Source of the DNA: an uncultured Clostridia bacterium
Lineage (GTDB): Bacteria > Bacillota > Clostridia > Christensenellales > Borkfalkiaceae
NCBI GenBank assembly: GCA_934272745.1
Contig: CAKQSI010000017.1
Location: 1-44,365, forward strand
Direction: 5' to 3'
DNA: 44,365 nucleotides
How positions within the stretch are numbered: position 1 is the first letter of the stretch; each line of letters opens with the position of its first letter. The translations under genes and the position numbers were made by a program. This document shows positions 1-7,712 of this stretch, one piece after another. The notes under the pieces were generated by a model. It worked only from the letters and a program-made list of their open reading frames with translations, was not told the DNA's origin and did not search any database.

Positions 1-292
1 GGATTCCATTCGTCATCACTAATTACCGAAAAGGCGTCTTTTTCGCCATTTTCCGCGACCGTTCGGGCGCAGTACATCAAGTACAGCAACCCTCACGCTC
101 GCAAAAAATCATCAAAAAATGCGCTCTTTTCGGTGCGTAGCATTTTTGCGGATGAGAAACCGACCGCAACGCGGCTCGTTTAGGCAAGGCAAACGCCCGA
201 AGTTGTACTGGACGTACTACGAGCGGCGTTTAACGCCGCATAAATCGGTTTATCACCGCAAAAATAGTTAGGGATGGCGAATGGAATCCCTA
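1..292 (+). mobile_element. MITE-like dispersed repeat, copy A (left tip cut by window)
   Basis: A non-coding element of about 295 bp whose second, inverted copy lies at 24987-25283. Shared blocks include the outer GGATTCCATTCG, GAAAAGGCGTCTTTTTCGCC, AAATCATCAAAAAAT, GCTCTTTTCGG and AAAAATAGTTAGGGATGG. The two ends are inverted repeats of each other over about 22 bases. The right end (269-292) also folds on itself, TAGGGAT pairing with ATCCCTA around a 10-base loop. The element ends in TA, as expected for a TA target duplication; the first three bases of the left end lie outside the window. No transposase is encoded, so any movement would need a helper enzyme from elsewhere. The 192 bp from here to the oadG stop show nothing recognisable. 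Confidence 0.75.
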
Positions 293-484
293 CGCTTTTT
301 TCTTTTGGCGCCTTTTGCCGTACCGCTTTTGCCGCGTTAAATCTTTTCTCCTTTCCGCGCCGGTTTGCGCCGTCTGATCTTTCAATTAACCTTTTTATTC
401 GCCCCTTTCGGTCGCCCCTGCCGGGCGTTCTTTCTCCTTTTATCGCCCGTCAAAGCCGCGCCGCCGCCCTTTTCCCAAAACCGC

Positions 485-721
485 TCAATTCCCCTGCGGC
501 GGGTTTCCGTCTGCGGAATTCCCTGCAGAGTCGTTTTCCGCGGCGCGCTCCCGCTCCGCTTTCCTCTCTTCCGCCTTTTTGGAAAGATACTGCATCAGAT
601 AAGTCGCCGCCATAATGATCGCAACCACCAGCACCACCGCCAGCATGCCCTTCCAAAAAATTTCCAGCGCCTTCGATAAATCCGCTTTCTGCTGTTCGCT
701 CATTGCAAGTAAAAACTGCAT
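485..721 (-). CDS. oadG: OadG-family sodium pump decarboxylase gamma subunit
   Basis: A 78-residue protein with one membrane segment at about residues 25-45 (KGMLAVVLVVAIIMAATYL), followed by a charged, Ala/Glu/Lys-rich cytoplasmic tail. This is the typical size and layout of the small gamma subunit that anchors and stabilises Na+-translocating decarboxylase complexes (oxaloacetate, methylmalonyl-CoA or glutaconyl-CoA type). The first ATG is chosen because AGGAGG lies 8 bases upstream. It starts 13 bp after the oadB stop, so the two genes are surely co-transcribed. The family is poorly conserved in sequence, and the call rests on size, topology and the oadB neighbour. The substrate cannot be told from this subunit. 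Confidence 0.75.
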   Translation of the reverse strand: MQFLLAMSEQQKADLSKALEIFWKGMLAVVLVVAIIMAATYLMQYLSKKAEERKAERERAAENDSAGNSADGNPPQGN

Positions 722-734
722 TTTCTTTTCCTCC

Positions 735-1847
735 TCAGCCGATCAAACCCAAAATCAGCCCGCCGACGATTGCGGAAGCAACCTGTCCGGAAACGTTCGT
801 CCCCACGGCGTGCATCAGTAAAAAGTTGCCTTTATCTTCTTTCTGCCCCATTTTATGAATGACCCGCGCGGACATCGGGAACGCCGAAATTCCCGCAGCG
901 CCCACCATGGGGTTGATTTTTTCTTTCGCGAAAATGTTGATAAACTTTGCGCACATCACGCCGCCGACGGTGTCGAACACAAACGCAAACAGTCCCAAGC
1001 CCATAATCATCAGCGTTTTCCACTGCAAAAAGGCTTCCGCCCGCATCTGAAAGGCGATCGTAATGCCTAAAATCAGCGTGATGAGGTTGGCAAGCGAAGT
1101 CTGCGCGGTTTCCGCAAGTCCTTTCAGAACGCCGCATTCTTTTATCAGGTTGCCGAACATCAGAAAGCCGATGAGCGCCAGACTTTTGGGCGCGATGATT
1201 CCCGCCACCAGCGTAATGACGATGGGAAACAGAATCTTCACCGTTTTTGTCGCGTGGCGATTGGTGTACTTCATGCGGATCATACGTTCTTTTTTGGTGG
1301 TCACACATTTGATGACGGCGGGTTGAATCATCGGCACCAGCGCCATATACGAATACGCCACCACCATAATGGGTCCCACGTAACTGCTTCCCAGCCGCAT
1401 GGCGACCAGAATAGAAGTCGGTCCGTCCGCCGCCCCGATGATACCCACCGACGCCGCGTCTTTCAGCGGAAACCCTAAAAGCACCGCCAGAACCAGCGTA
1501 ATAAAGATGCCGATCTGCGCGAACGCGCCCATAATCATCAGTTTGGGATTGACGATCAGCGGCTCGAAATCGATCATGGCGCCGATGCCGATAAACAGCA
1601 GAATGGGCAGCGCTTCCGACGCCTCGATCCCTACTTCAAACAGCCACTGGATAATGCCCGCGCCTTCTTCCGAATCGATAACGTTGGAAAAGGGAATGTT
1701 CACCAGAATCACGCCGAACCCGATGGGAAGCAGCAGCGCCGGCTCCATTTCCTTTTTGATGGCAAGGTAAATGAGTACCAACCCGATGACCCACATAACG
1801 ACGTGCTTATAGGTCACCGCCTGCAGCGTTTGCAGTAAAAAGTCCAT
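735..1847 (-). CDS. oadB: Na+-transporting decarboxylase beta subunit (OadB/GcdB/MmdB family)
   Basis: A 370-residue, strongly hydrophobic integral membrane protein. It carries family hallmarks: IGIGAMIDFEPL near residue 85, IGAADGPTSI near residue 135 and a C-terminal GTNVSGQVASAIVGG. In this family the beta subunit decarboxylates the carboxybiotin carrier and moves Na+ outward through the membrane, conserving energy in fermenters. AGGAGG lies just upstream of the chosen ATG. The alpha (carboxyltransferase) subunit and biotin carrier are not in the window, so the substrate is undetermined. The gene is the first one downstream of a manganese-type riboswitch and terminator (2214-2335), with no other convincing gene in the 366-bp gap, which is an unexpected regulatory pairing. 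Confidence 0.93.
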   Translation of the reverse strand: MDFLLQTLQAVTYKHVVMWVIGLVLIYLAIKKEMEPALLLPIGFGVILVNIPFSNVIDSEEGAGIIQWLFEVGIEASEALPILLFIGIGAMIDFEPLIVNPKLMIMGAFAQIGIFITLVLAVLLGFPLKDAASVGIIGAADGPTSILVAMRLGSSYVGPIMVVAYSYMALVPMIQPAVIKCVTTKKERMIRMKYTNRHATKTVKILFPIVITLVAGIIAPKSLALIGFLMFGNLIKECGVLKGLAETAQTSLANLITLILGITIAFQMRAEAFLQWKTLMIMGLGLFAFVFDTVGGVMCAKFINIFAKEKINPMVGAAGISAFPMSARVIHKMGQKEDKGNFLLMHAVGTNVSGQVASAIVGGLILGLIG

Positions 1848-2004
1848 AATTTCCTCCTTTTTTCTATTTTTTAATCGTTCTTTTTTATCGCCGATTTTTA
1901 AATCTGCCTTACGCGCAGCCGGAAACCCGGCTCAGTTTTCGGATTGGTCTTATTTATAACCGGAAATTCCGCTCTGCCGATAAAAATTCTGCCGCGCTCT
2001 TGGG

Positions 2005-2102
2005 GGGTTCCTGCCTGCTCCGTTTTTTGCTTCGCCCTTGTGGGTTCCTGCCCGCGTCGTTTTTTGCTTCGCCCTTGAGGGTTCCTGCCCGCGTCGTTTG
2101 GG
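2005..2102. repeat. 37-bp tandem repeat, about 2.6 copies
   Basis: Units begin GGGTTCCTGCC and contain CGTTTTTTGCTTCGCCCTTG. Copies occupy 2005-2041, 2042-2078 and a partial copy to 2102. They lie in the gap between the riboswitch terminator and oadB. The unit is not a multiple of three, and reading frames across it give only Arg/Lys/Gln-rich repetitive peptides, so I do not call a gene here. The rest of 1848-2213 shows no gene or clear promoter. Confidence 0.85.
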
Positions 2103-2213
2103 TTTTCCGCGCCGGGCAAAAACTTCTGTTTTACGGCGGGAATTTGCATTCCGTTTGACGGTAGAAGGCGCGATTTTCAGAGGGGATTTCTGTTTTTCGC
2201 CGCAAAAACGTAT

Positions 2214-2247
2214 AAAAAAGACCATACCGATAAAACGGTATGGTCTT
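2214..2247 (-). terminator. Intrinsic terminator, riboswitch expression platform
   Basis: On the minus strand AAGACCATACCG pairs with CGGTATGGTCTT around a TTTTAT loop and is followed by six T residues. The 5' arm of this hairpin is the conserved 3' strand of the aptamer (CAAGACCATACC), so aptamer folding and termination should be mutually exclusive. That is the usual arrangement for a transcriptional ON switch. Confidence 0.9.
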
Positions 2248-2332
2248 GTCGCTATCAATGAAACCGGGGCATTCCGCCCGGGATTGACGATTCCACCACG
2301 GCTTGCGCCGCCGACTACTCCCCAGAACTGTT
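2236..2332 (-). promoter_or_regulatory. yybP-ykoY (manganese) riboswitch aptamer
   Basis: The minus strand carries the hallmarks of this class in order: GGGGAGTAG (2323-2315), a stem CGGCggcgcaaGCCG-like region, CGTCAAT, CCGG followed by TTTCATTGAT, then AGCGACAAGACC. The spacing matches the Mn2+-sensing yybP-ykoY aptamers such as the Lactococcus one, which I recall as having GGGGAGUAG, CGUCAAUU, CCGGCUUUGUUGAC and AGCAAGACC. The class binds Mn2+ (with Mg2+) and usually controls manganese exporters or TerC/P-type ATPase genes. Here a terminator overlaps its 3' strand, and the first gene downstream is oadB. The identification rests on motif reading only; a covariance-model search for RF00080 would settle it. 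Confidence 0.85.
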
Positions 2333-2335
2333 CTT

Positions 2336-2365
2336 ATTATATGCGAAAAAACACCCGCCCGTCAA
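2336..2365 (-). promoter_or_regulatory. Promoter of the riboswitch transcript
   Basis: On the minus strand a TTGACG -35 box and a TATAAT -10 box are separated by 18 bp. The expected start lies about 7 bp downstream of the -10 box, just before the aptamer. Confidence 0.85.
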
Positions 2366-2553
2366 GCGTTTTTCGATGTTTTTTCGAAAGCATACCCTTT
2401 CCCGCATAAACCGACGAACAAGAATTGCCCGGGCGCGACAATTTATTTTACGCTTCCTGCCACCGAGCCCGACATTCTGCCCGTCCGCCAGCAATACTTC
2501 AGGTCGGCGTTTTTATTACAATCCCCCGCCGGCGATTGCAAAGTCCCGGACGA

Positions 2554-2590
2554 GAAAAACCACACGAGAGGGCAATCCTGTGTGGTTTTT
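2554..2590. terminator. Bidirectional terminator hairpin
   Basis: AAAAACCACAC pairs with GTGTGGTTTTT around a loop of about 15 bases. T-runs are present on both strands, so it can stop transcription either way. No gene is visible in 2366-2553 or 2591-2730 on either strand. Confidence 0.7.
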
Positions 2591-2732
2591 CGGTATACGT
2601 ATCGCAAAATCCGGTCATCGGGAGCCTCGGGAGCGCCGGATAATAAGTAGTTTTCAGATATCTTGAGTTAAAGCGTTGCGCACGGTTTTGATTCTATATT
2701 CCGTAAAGCGCGCAAACCACTAAATATAGCAA

Positions 2733-2769
2733 CAAAAAAGCACAAGACCTACTAAATCTTGTGCTTTTT
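2733..2769 (-). terminator. tRNA-Asn terminator
   Basis: AAAAAGCACAAGA pairs with TCTTGTGCTTTTT. On the minus strand it lies 31 bases beyond the tRNA 3' end and is followed by a T-run. Confidence 0.85.
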
Positions 2770-2799
2770 ATGTTTTGTAGCTTTTTCGTACTACAAAGA

Positions 2800-2874
2800 T
2801 GGCTCCCCGTGTCTGGTTCGAACAGACGACCCTTCGGTTAACAGCCGAATGCTCTGCCGCTGAGCTAACGAGGA
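2800..2874 (-). tRNA. tRNA-Asn (anticodon GTT)
   Basis: The minus strand folds as a complete cloverleaf. The acceptor TCCTCGT pairs with ACGGGGA, the anticodon stem TTCGG pairs with CCGAA around the loop CTGTTAA, and the T-arm contains GTTCGAA. Discriminator G is followed by an encoded CCA. The anticodon at the loop centre is GTT, reading Asn codons. Confidence 0.97.
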
Positions 2875-2959
2875 ATACGGATTTGCGAAAATCTCGCAAA
2901 TACGCGTCCGCGAAAAACGCGACCTCCTTCCAAATAATCACGCCCCTCGCTATGGAAAG

Positions 2960-2988
2960 ACTTTAACACTTCTTAAAGGAAATGTCAA
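2960..2988 (-). promoter_or_regulatory. Promoter of tRNA-Asn
   Basis: TTGACA, a 17-bp spacer and TAAAGT on the minus strand. The start would lie about 80 bases ahead of the mature tRNA. The leader contains a small hairpin (ATTTGCGA with TCGCAAAT at 2882-2902). No protein gene is seen between the tRNA and the nitroreductase. Confidence 0.8.
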
Positions 2989-3184
2989 ACGTTTTCGATA
3001 AATTTCCGCATTTTCGGTTAAAAAACGAAAAAATTCCCGGCAAGCGTTCCGTCGCGGGCAAGAAATTTCACAGTTTCTATCCCGCGCAAGGCGGAAAAAT
3101 CCTCCCCCGCCGGATTTGCCAAAGGGCAAAAACCTCCGTCCGCACCGGCGCGCATAATTTTTCAGTCCGTTTTGGCGAAAATGC

Positions 3185-3715
3185 TTAATCCGCCTTGATA
3201 ATGCGCCCCTCTTTCCGCGGCGCGCGGGGTTTATCGTATGCGCCCGCCTTGGGATAGCCCACGATGCAGTGCCCGACGCCCCGCATGTTTTCGGGCAAGC
3301 CCCACTTTTTCAAAAGCGCTTTGCCCTCTTCCCGCTCGAATTCCTCTTTCGCGCGGTGGATCCAGCATGACCCAAGTCCCAAGGAAGAAGCCGCCAGCAT
3401 CAGATTGCCGATGACGAGCGAACCGTCTTCCACCCCGGTGGAAACGGCAGGATCGACCAGCACGACGATGACTGCCGGCGCCCCGTAGAACGGATCGCCT
3501 TTCGCCCCCATGATCCGGGCATTGAGTGCGGAAAGTGCCCGTACGTCCTCCTCTTTTTGGAGCACGACCATCACGGGCGCCTGCTGACCTCTGCCGTTTG
3601 CGGCGTAAAGGCCGGCGCGTAAAACGGCGTCCAGATCCTCTTCTTTTACGGGCGTAGATTCGTAAGATTTGCAGGAGCGGCGATCTTCCATCGCGCGCAA
3701 AATTTCGTTCGTCAT
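3185..3715 (-). CDS. Nitroreductase family protein
   Basis: A 176-residue FMN-dependent nitroreductase-fold protein. It opens with ILRAMEDRRSCKSYES, the family's N-terminal FMN-phosphate-binding pattern, and has GSLVIGNLMLAASSLGLGSCWI in the middle (about residues 105-126) and GHCIVGYP near the end. The family reduces nitro groups, quinones or flavins with NAD(P)H; the true substrate is unknown. The start is placed at the ATG preceded by AGGAGG; longer in-frame starts upstream run through repeat DNA and lack a ribosome binding site. A good promoter lies about 330 bp upstream, leaving a long leader that holds two copies of a structured repeat. Confidence 0.88.
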   Translation of the reverse strand: MTNEILRAMEDRRSCKSYESTPVKEEDLDAVLRAGLYAANGRGQQAPVMVVLQKEEDVRALSALNARIMGAKGDPFYGAPAVIVVLVDPAVSTGVEDGSLVIGNLMLAASSLGLGSCWIHRAKEEFEREEGKALLKKWGLPENMRGVGHCIVGYPKAGAYDKPRAPRKEGRIIKAD

Positions 3716-3778
3716 AGTAAAAAATCCTCCTTTTTTTGATGCCCTGCAGTGGGCGAACTGCGTATAAAAGCGCCGCCC

Positions 3779-3911
3779 TTGCGGCTTTGAACCGTGCATA
3801 AGCTCCGCCACGCCTTGCGACAGGGCGGGTCGCGCGGGAAACGCGGCGCGGACTTCGTGCGGCTTTGAACCGTGCTAAAAAGTCCGCCACGCCTTGCGGC
3901 AGGGCGGGTCG
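3779..3911 (-). repeat. Two direct repeats with a conserved hairpin in the nitroreductase leader
   Basis: Copies of about 55 bp at 3779-3833 and 3857-3911, spaced 78 bp apart, share TGCGGCTTTGAACCGTGC and the following CTCCGCCACGCCTTGCG / CAGGGCGGGTCGC blocks. On the transcribed minus strand each forms a hairpin of CCGCC and TGYC paired with GGCG and GGCGG around a GCAA loop of the GNRA type. The C-to-T difference between copies keeps the pair as a G-U wobble. Confidence 0.75.
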
Positions 3912-4041
3912 CTTTGCTTTCGCCGCACAGAAAGCCCCGTACAACTTCCAAGGAACTTCTGCACAGCCAATTTTTCTTTCTCCGCCACGCCAAACCCGCA
4001 ATGCTTTGCGCCGCCGGCACCTCGTTTGATTTTCTACGTAC

Positions 4042-4070
4042 ATTATACCAAATCTTCCCCCCTTTTACAA
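4042..4070 (-). promoter_or_regulatory. Promoter of the nitroreductase transcript
   Basis: TTGTAA, a 17-bp spacer and TATAAT on the minus strand. The resulting leader before the nitroreductase start would be about 320 nt. Confidence 0.8.
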
Positions 4071-4218
4071 TACCCCTTCACAAAAAATTACCGCATTTTC
4101 CTCCGGCGTTTTCCCGGAGGAATGGTTTTGAACCCCGTCCCCACCCTAAAAGGCAGAAAGTTTTAAATTCCCTCTTGTGTAAAATCTTCGTCAGGGTTTT
4201 CTCTTTCCCCGCAAACGA

Positions 4219-4247
4219 TTGATTTTCCGGCGGGAATCGCGTATAAT
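4219..4247 (+). promoter_or_regulatory. Promoter of pyk
   Basis: TTGATT, a 17-bp spacer and TATAAT. The start should fall near 4254, giving a pyk leader of about 160 nt. Confidence 0.85.
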
Positions 4248-4263
4248 ATGAAGGCAATCAACG

Positions 4264-4387
4264 AGCGGTGCCGCGGCATTTGTTCTGCGCCGCGGCAATA
4301 TCCCGCACCCGTCTTTCAAAGATACCCGCAGCATTATTCTGCGCCCGCCTTTAAGCGGCGCCGCGGCATTTGTTTCTGCGCCCCGCA
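4264..4387 (+). repeat. Repeats in the pyk leader
   Basis: GCGGYGCCGCGGCATTTGTT followed by CTGCGCC occurs at 4265 and again at 4354, with a degraded copy (CCGCAGCATTATTCTGCGCC) at 4326 between them. The first copy can form a hairpin, GCCGCGGC pairing with GCCGCGGC. No riboswitch class is recognised. Confidence 0.6.
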
Positions 4388-4412
4388 AAACCAAAATCTT
4401 CGGAGATAAAAT

Positions 4413-5825
4413 ATGAAAAGAACGAAAATCATCTGCACGATCGGTCCCGCCTGCGACAGCCTTTCTATGCTGGAAAAGTTGATGAAAAGCGGCATGGACG
4501 TCGCCCGACTCAATTTTTCGCACGGCACGCACGAGGAACACCAGACCCGCATCAACCGCATCAAAGAAGCGCGCAAAAAACTGGGGCTTCCCGTCGCCAT
4601 TATGCTGGACACCAAAGGTCCCGAGTACCGTATCAAAAAGTTTGCTTCCGGCAGCGTCGAACTAAAAGAAGGGGACAAATTCACCTTTACCTCGCGCGAA
4701 ATTTCGGGGGATCAGACCGTCGTTTCGGTCAACCCGCCCGAAATCGTGGACGAGATCGAAGCGGGCGGCACCATTCTTCTCTGCAACGGCTTAGTGCGCT
4801 TCCGCGTTGTCGAAAAAACGGCGACCGACCTCGTCTGCGTTACCGAAATCGGGGGGACGTTGTCCGATAATAAGAGCATGAGTTTCCCCGGCAAGGTGCT
4901 TTCCCGCCCCTATCTTTCGGAGCAGGACAAGAAAGACATTCTGTTCGGCATTCAAAACGACGTGGACTTTATCGCCTGCTCGTTCGTTTCCCGCAAGGAA
5001 GATATGCTTGCCGTAAAAGAATTTCTGGCGCAAAACGGCGGCAGCGATATCGAACTTATTGCCAAAATCGAAAACCGCGCCGGCGTAGACAATCTGGAAT
5101 CCATTGCCGCAACCTGCAGCGGTATCATGGTCGCGCGCGGCGATTTGGGCGTGGAAATCCCCTTCGTGGAAGTTCCGCCCCTGCAAAAAAAGATGATCAC
5201 CGCCTGCCGCCTGATGGGCAAGCGCGTCATCACAGCCACCGAAATGCTGGAGTCGATGATCCATTCCGCCCGCCCCACGCGCGCGGAGATTTCGGACGTG
5301 GCGAACGCCGTCTACGACGGAAGCAGCGCCGTGATGCTGAGCGGTGAAACCGCCGCCGGCAAATATCCCGACCTTGCCGTCGCCACCATGGCGAACATCT
5401 GCGAGGAAACCGAAAAGAACATTCACTATAAAAAGCGCTTCGGGCAGACCGAATTCCGCATCAAAAACACGCTGGACGCCGTTTCGCACGCGGCGTGCGG
5501 CATGGCGATCGACGTCGAAGCCAAAGCCATTGCCGTCTTTTCCTATTCCGGCACCACCTGCCGTATGATCTCGCGCTTCCGCCCGCCCATGCCCATTTTA
5601 GGGCTGACGCCCGACGAAAAAATTGCCCGTCGCCTGTCTATGAGCTGGGGCGTCGTCCCCGTCGTCGTCACCGAATACGACGACCGCGACAAAATGTTTG
5701 AAGAGGGTCTGGAAACGGCAAAGCGCGTTTTCCACCTGAAAAAGGGCGATCTGGTCGTTCTTACCGGCGGCAAACTGCGCGAAAAAGGCAGCACCAACCT
5801 GATCCAGATGGAATCGGTGGAATAA
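4413..5825 (+). CDS. pyk: Pyruvate kinase
   Basis: A 470-residue enzyme that transfers phosphate from phosphoenolpyruvate to ADP at the end of glycolysis. The N-terminal MKRTKIICTIGPA, MDVARLNFSHGTHEEH and DTKGPEYR are family hallmarks. The active-site stretch AKIENRAGVDNL followed by GIMVARGDLGVEIP and ATEMLESMI covers the catalytic lysine, the metal-binding Glu and Asp, and the substrate loop. The length matches the single-chain bacterial enzyme without the extra C-terminal PEP-utiliser domain found in some Bacillus forms. GGAGAT precedes the ATG. A consensus promoter and a strong downstream terminator suggest it is transcribed alone. Confidence 0.97.
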   Translation: MKRTKIICTIGPACDSLSMLEKLMKSGMDVARLNFSHGTHEEHQTRINRIKEARKKLGLPVAIMLDTKGPEYRIKKFASGSVELKEGDKFTFTSREISGDQTVVSVNPPEIVDEIEAGGTILLCNGLVRFRVVEKTATDLVCVTEIGGTLSDNKSMSFPGKVLSRPYLSEQDKKDILFGIQNDVDFIACSFVSRKEDMLAVKEFLAQNGGSDIELIAKIENRAGVDNLESIAATCSGIMVARGDLGVEIPFVEVPPLQKKMITACRLMGKRVITATEMLESMIHSARPTRAEISDVANAVYDGSSAVMLSGETAAGKYPDLAVATMANICEETEKNIHYKKRFGQTEFRIKNTLDAVSHAACGMAIDVEAKAIAVFSYSGTTCRMISRFRPPMPILGLTPDEKIARRLSMSWGVVPVVVTEYDDRDKMFEEGLETAKRVFHLKKGDLVVLTGGKLREKGSTNLIQMESVE

Positions 5826-6033
5826 TCTTTTGCGCATAATCCAAGCCGTTAAAATAATTTTTCGCTTTTGCACAAACCGGGCGGAATAAGTCTTTCCCCT
5901 GCAAAACCCAGGGAAACAGCCTTTTGTTCTTACCAGAACCGGAAAAGAATCTGATCTGCCCGCCGGACGGAAAACAGCCTGCCCTTATCCGCAGCCGGGC
6001 GAACGCCTGTAAAATTTGTAATATTTATATGGC

Positions 6034-6068
6034 AAAAACACCACCGCAAAGCTTGCGGTGGTGTTTTT
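6034..6068 (+). terminator. Terminator after pyk
   Basis: AAAAACACCACCGCAA pairs with TTGCGGTGGTGTTTTT around a three-base loop and ends in a T-run. No gene is visible between the pyk stop and this site. Confidence 0.92.
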
Positions 6069-6157
6069 ATATCAATTTTATAGCAAATTTTCGTAATACC
6101 CCGCCGACGACTTCAACCGTAACGGCTACGGATTCAACTCCGCCTTACCACCTCTTC

Positions 6158-6405
6158 GGGCGCAAAACCACGCTTTCCGCACTGCCCCCTTCGGGCGCAA
6201 AACCACGCTTTCCGCGTTGCCGCCCCTTCCGGCGCAATACCACGTTTCCCGCATTGCCCCTTCCGCCGCAAAACCACGCTTTCCGCGTTGCCGCCCCTTC
6301 CGACGCAAAACCACGCTTTCCGCATTGCCCCCTTCCGGCGCAAAACCACGCTTTCCGCACTGCCCCATTCCGACGCAAAAACTACTCTCTCCGTCTTCCC
6401 GCAAG
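6158..6405 (-). repeat. Tandem array (34-38 bp units, 6 clear copies plus one degenerate)
   Basis: Written on the plus strand the units read CGCAAAACCACGCTTTCCGC followed by (A/G)(T/C)TGCC, one or more C/G bases and CCTTCCG. Unit lengths vary between 34 and 38 bp, so the array is not a coding repeat, and there are no unique spacers as in CRISPR. The last, degenerate unit overlaps the 3' end and TAG stop of the FAD oxidoreductase gene, so the array looks like an amplified copy of that gene end. Confidence 0.85.
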
Positions 6406-7635
6406 GACGGCTTTTACGTCCAGATTCCGCAACGGAACCGCAGACTGCAGGCTTTCGGCGGCTAAAATCCCCGCGGCTTCCCCCATGGCGACGCAATCGC
6501 CCGTCACGCGGTACGAAGCCATGGCGATATGATCGCCCGAAATGCACCGCCCGGCGACGATCAGGTTTTCTTTGCCCTTGGGCAGCATACTGCGGAAAGG
6601 AATTTCGTACGGCTTCGTGGGGCGGCAATCCTGCCCGTTTCCGTCCTTGGGGTGAATGTCCACGTGGAAGTTCACCGTGGCAACGCCGTCAAAAAAGCCG
6701 GCGCCGGCAAGCAGATCTTCGTACGTCAACGTGTATTCGCCCACGATTCTGCGCGATTCCCTGACGCCCATCTGCGGCGCGGAAAGAATTATCTGCAAGT
6801 CTTTGAATTCCTCGTCATAACGTCGTAAAAGTTCCACCAGTTCGATCATCTGCCGCCGCCCTTCCCGATTCGCTTCGGAAAGCGATTTTGCCGAAAGCGG
6901 GTCATGATCGTACATATGCGTATGCTGAATGACGGCAAATTTTCCACCGGGGACGGTGATGAGGTACGGCATGGTAAACGGCGGCTTTTTGCCGGATTTT
7001 TGGTACGCTTCCAGCACTTTTTCCTGCAAAAACAGCCCTTTCCGATACTTTTCGGGGAACCCCGTGACGAGAAACATCAACGTCATCGCCTGTAAATCCA
7101 GCCGTCCCGCTTCTCCGCCCATCAGAAAGGCGCAGCCCGAACGCGCCGCAAGGTCGCCGTTTCCCGTCCCGTCGATGAACAGTTTGCCGAGATAGGCGCC
7201 TCTGCCGGAAATATTTTCCACGATCACACCCGTGACCCGCTCGCCCTCGGTCATTGCGCGCACCAACAACGTGTCGTAAAGAATCTCCACGTTTGCCTCT
7301 GAAAGTTTCTCCTCCAGCAGGGTTTTCATTCGCTCGAAATCGAAACTGATGTTCCAGAAACCGCCGTACGTCCCCTCGTTTTTGAGTTCGTCCAGAATCT
7401 CCCGCATCAGTCCGGGCTTTCCCTCGCCGTCAAACAAGGGGTTGACCAGCCCTGCCGTCCACATGCCGCCGGGCGCGTTGGTTTTTTCGATCAGCAAAGT
7501 TTTGCAGCCGGCTCTTCCCGCGGCAATGGCGGCGGCGGTTCCCGCAGGTCCCGCGCCCGCCACGATCACGTCGTATTCCCCTAAAATCGGGGTGAAAAGG
7601 CGCTCTTCCACCGCGCCGGAAATTTGTTTTTTCAT
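6382..7635 (-). CDS. FAD-dependent oxidoreductase (FAD_oxidored-type)
   Basis: A 417-residue soluble flavoprotein. Residues about 24-53 form the FAD-binding Rossmann motif (VIVAGAGPAGTAAAIAAGRAG, then an acidic strand end LLIEKTNAPGG). GKLFIDGTGNGDLAARSGC in the middle is the second dinucleotide-contact motif, and IVAGRCISGDHIAMASYRV near the C-terminus is the closing FAD motif. This matches proteins of the FAD_oxidored family (PF12831 type), whose substrates are mostly unknown. The gene lies 77 bp downstream of the trehalase-like gene on the same strand, so the two probably share a transcript and may act on related carbohydrates, though this is inference. Its 3' end merges into a tandem array. 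Confidence 0.88.
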   Translation of the reverse strand: MKKQISGAVEERLFTPILGEYDVIVAGAGPAGTAAAIAAGRAGCKTLLIEKTNAPGGMWTAGLVNPLFDGEGKPGLMREILDELKNEGTYGGFWNISFDFERMKTLLEEKLSEANVEILYDTLLVRAMTEGERVTGVIVENISGRGAYLGKLFIDGTGNGDLAARSGCAFLMGGEAGRLDLQAMTLMFLVTGFPEKYRKGLFLQEKVLEAYQKSGKKPPFTMPYLITVPGGKFAVIQHTHMYDHDPLSAKSLSEANREGRRQMIELVELLRRYDEEFKDLQIILSAPQMGVRESRRIVGEYTLTYEDLLAGAGFFDGVATVNFHVDIHPKDGNGQDCRPTKPYEIPFRSMLPKGKENLIVAGRCISGDHIAMASYRVTGDCVAMGEAAGILAAESLQSAVPLRNLDVKAVLAGRRRE

Positions 7636-7712
7636 GTATCGATTCCCTTATCTGCCTTCCCGCCGGATTTTCTGCCGGTGCATAGAAGGCTGCCGAAATT
7701 CCGTTTTTAAAT

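Noticed and set aside
1898..2258. Minus-strand open frames in the gap before oadB
   Set aside because: They run through the 37-bp repeats and, for the longer one, through the terminator hairpin; composition is Arg/Lys/Gln-rich and without domains.
6158..6405. CRISPR-like appearance of the regular repeats
   Set aside because: Units abut each other without unique spacers, vary in length, and no cas genes are nearby; it is a tandem array.
6126..6628. Open frames with repeated AESVVLRRKG or RKAWFCAGRG peptides over the array
   Set aside because: All three frames are open because of the repeat composition; unit length is not a multiple of three and there is no ribosome binding site.
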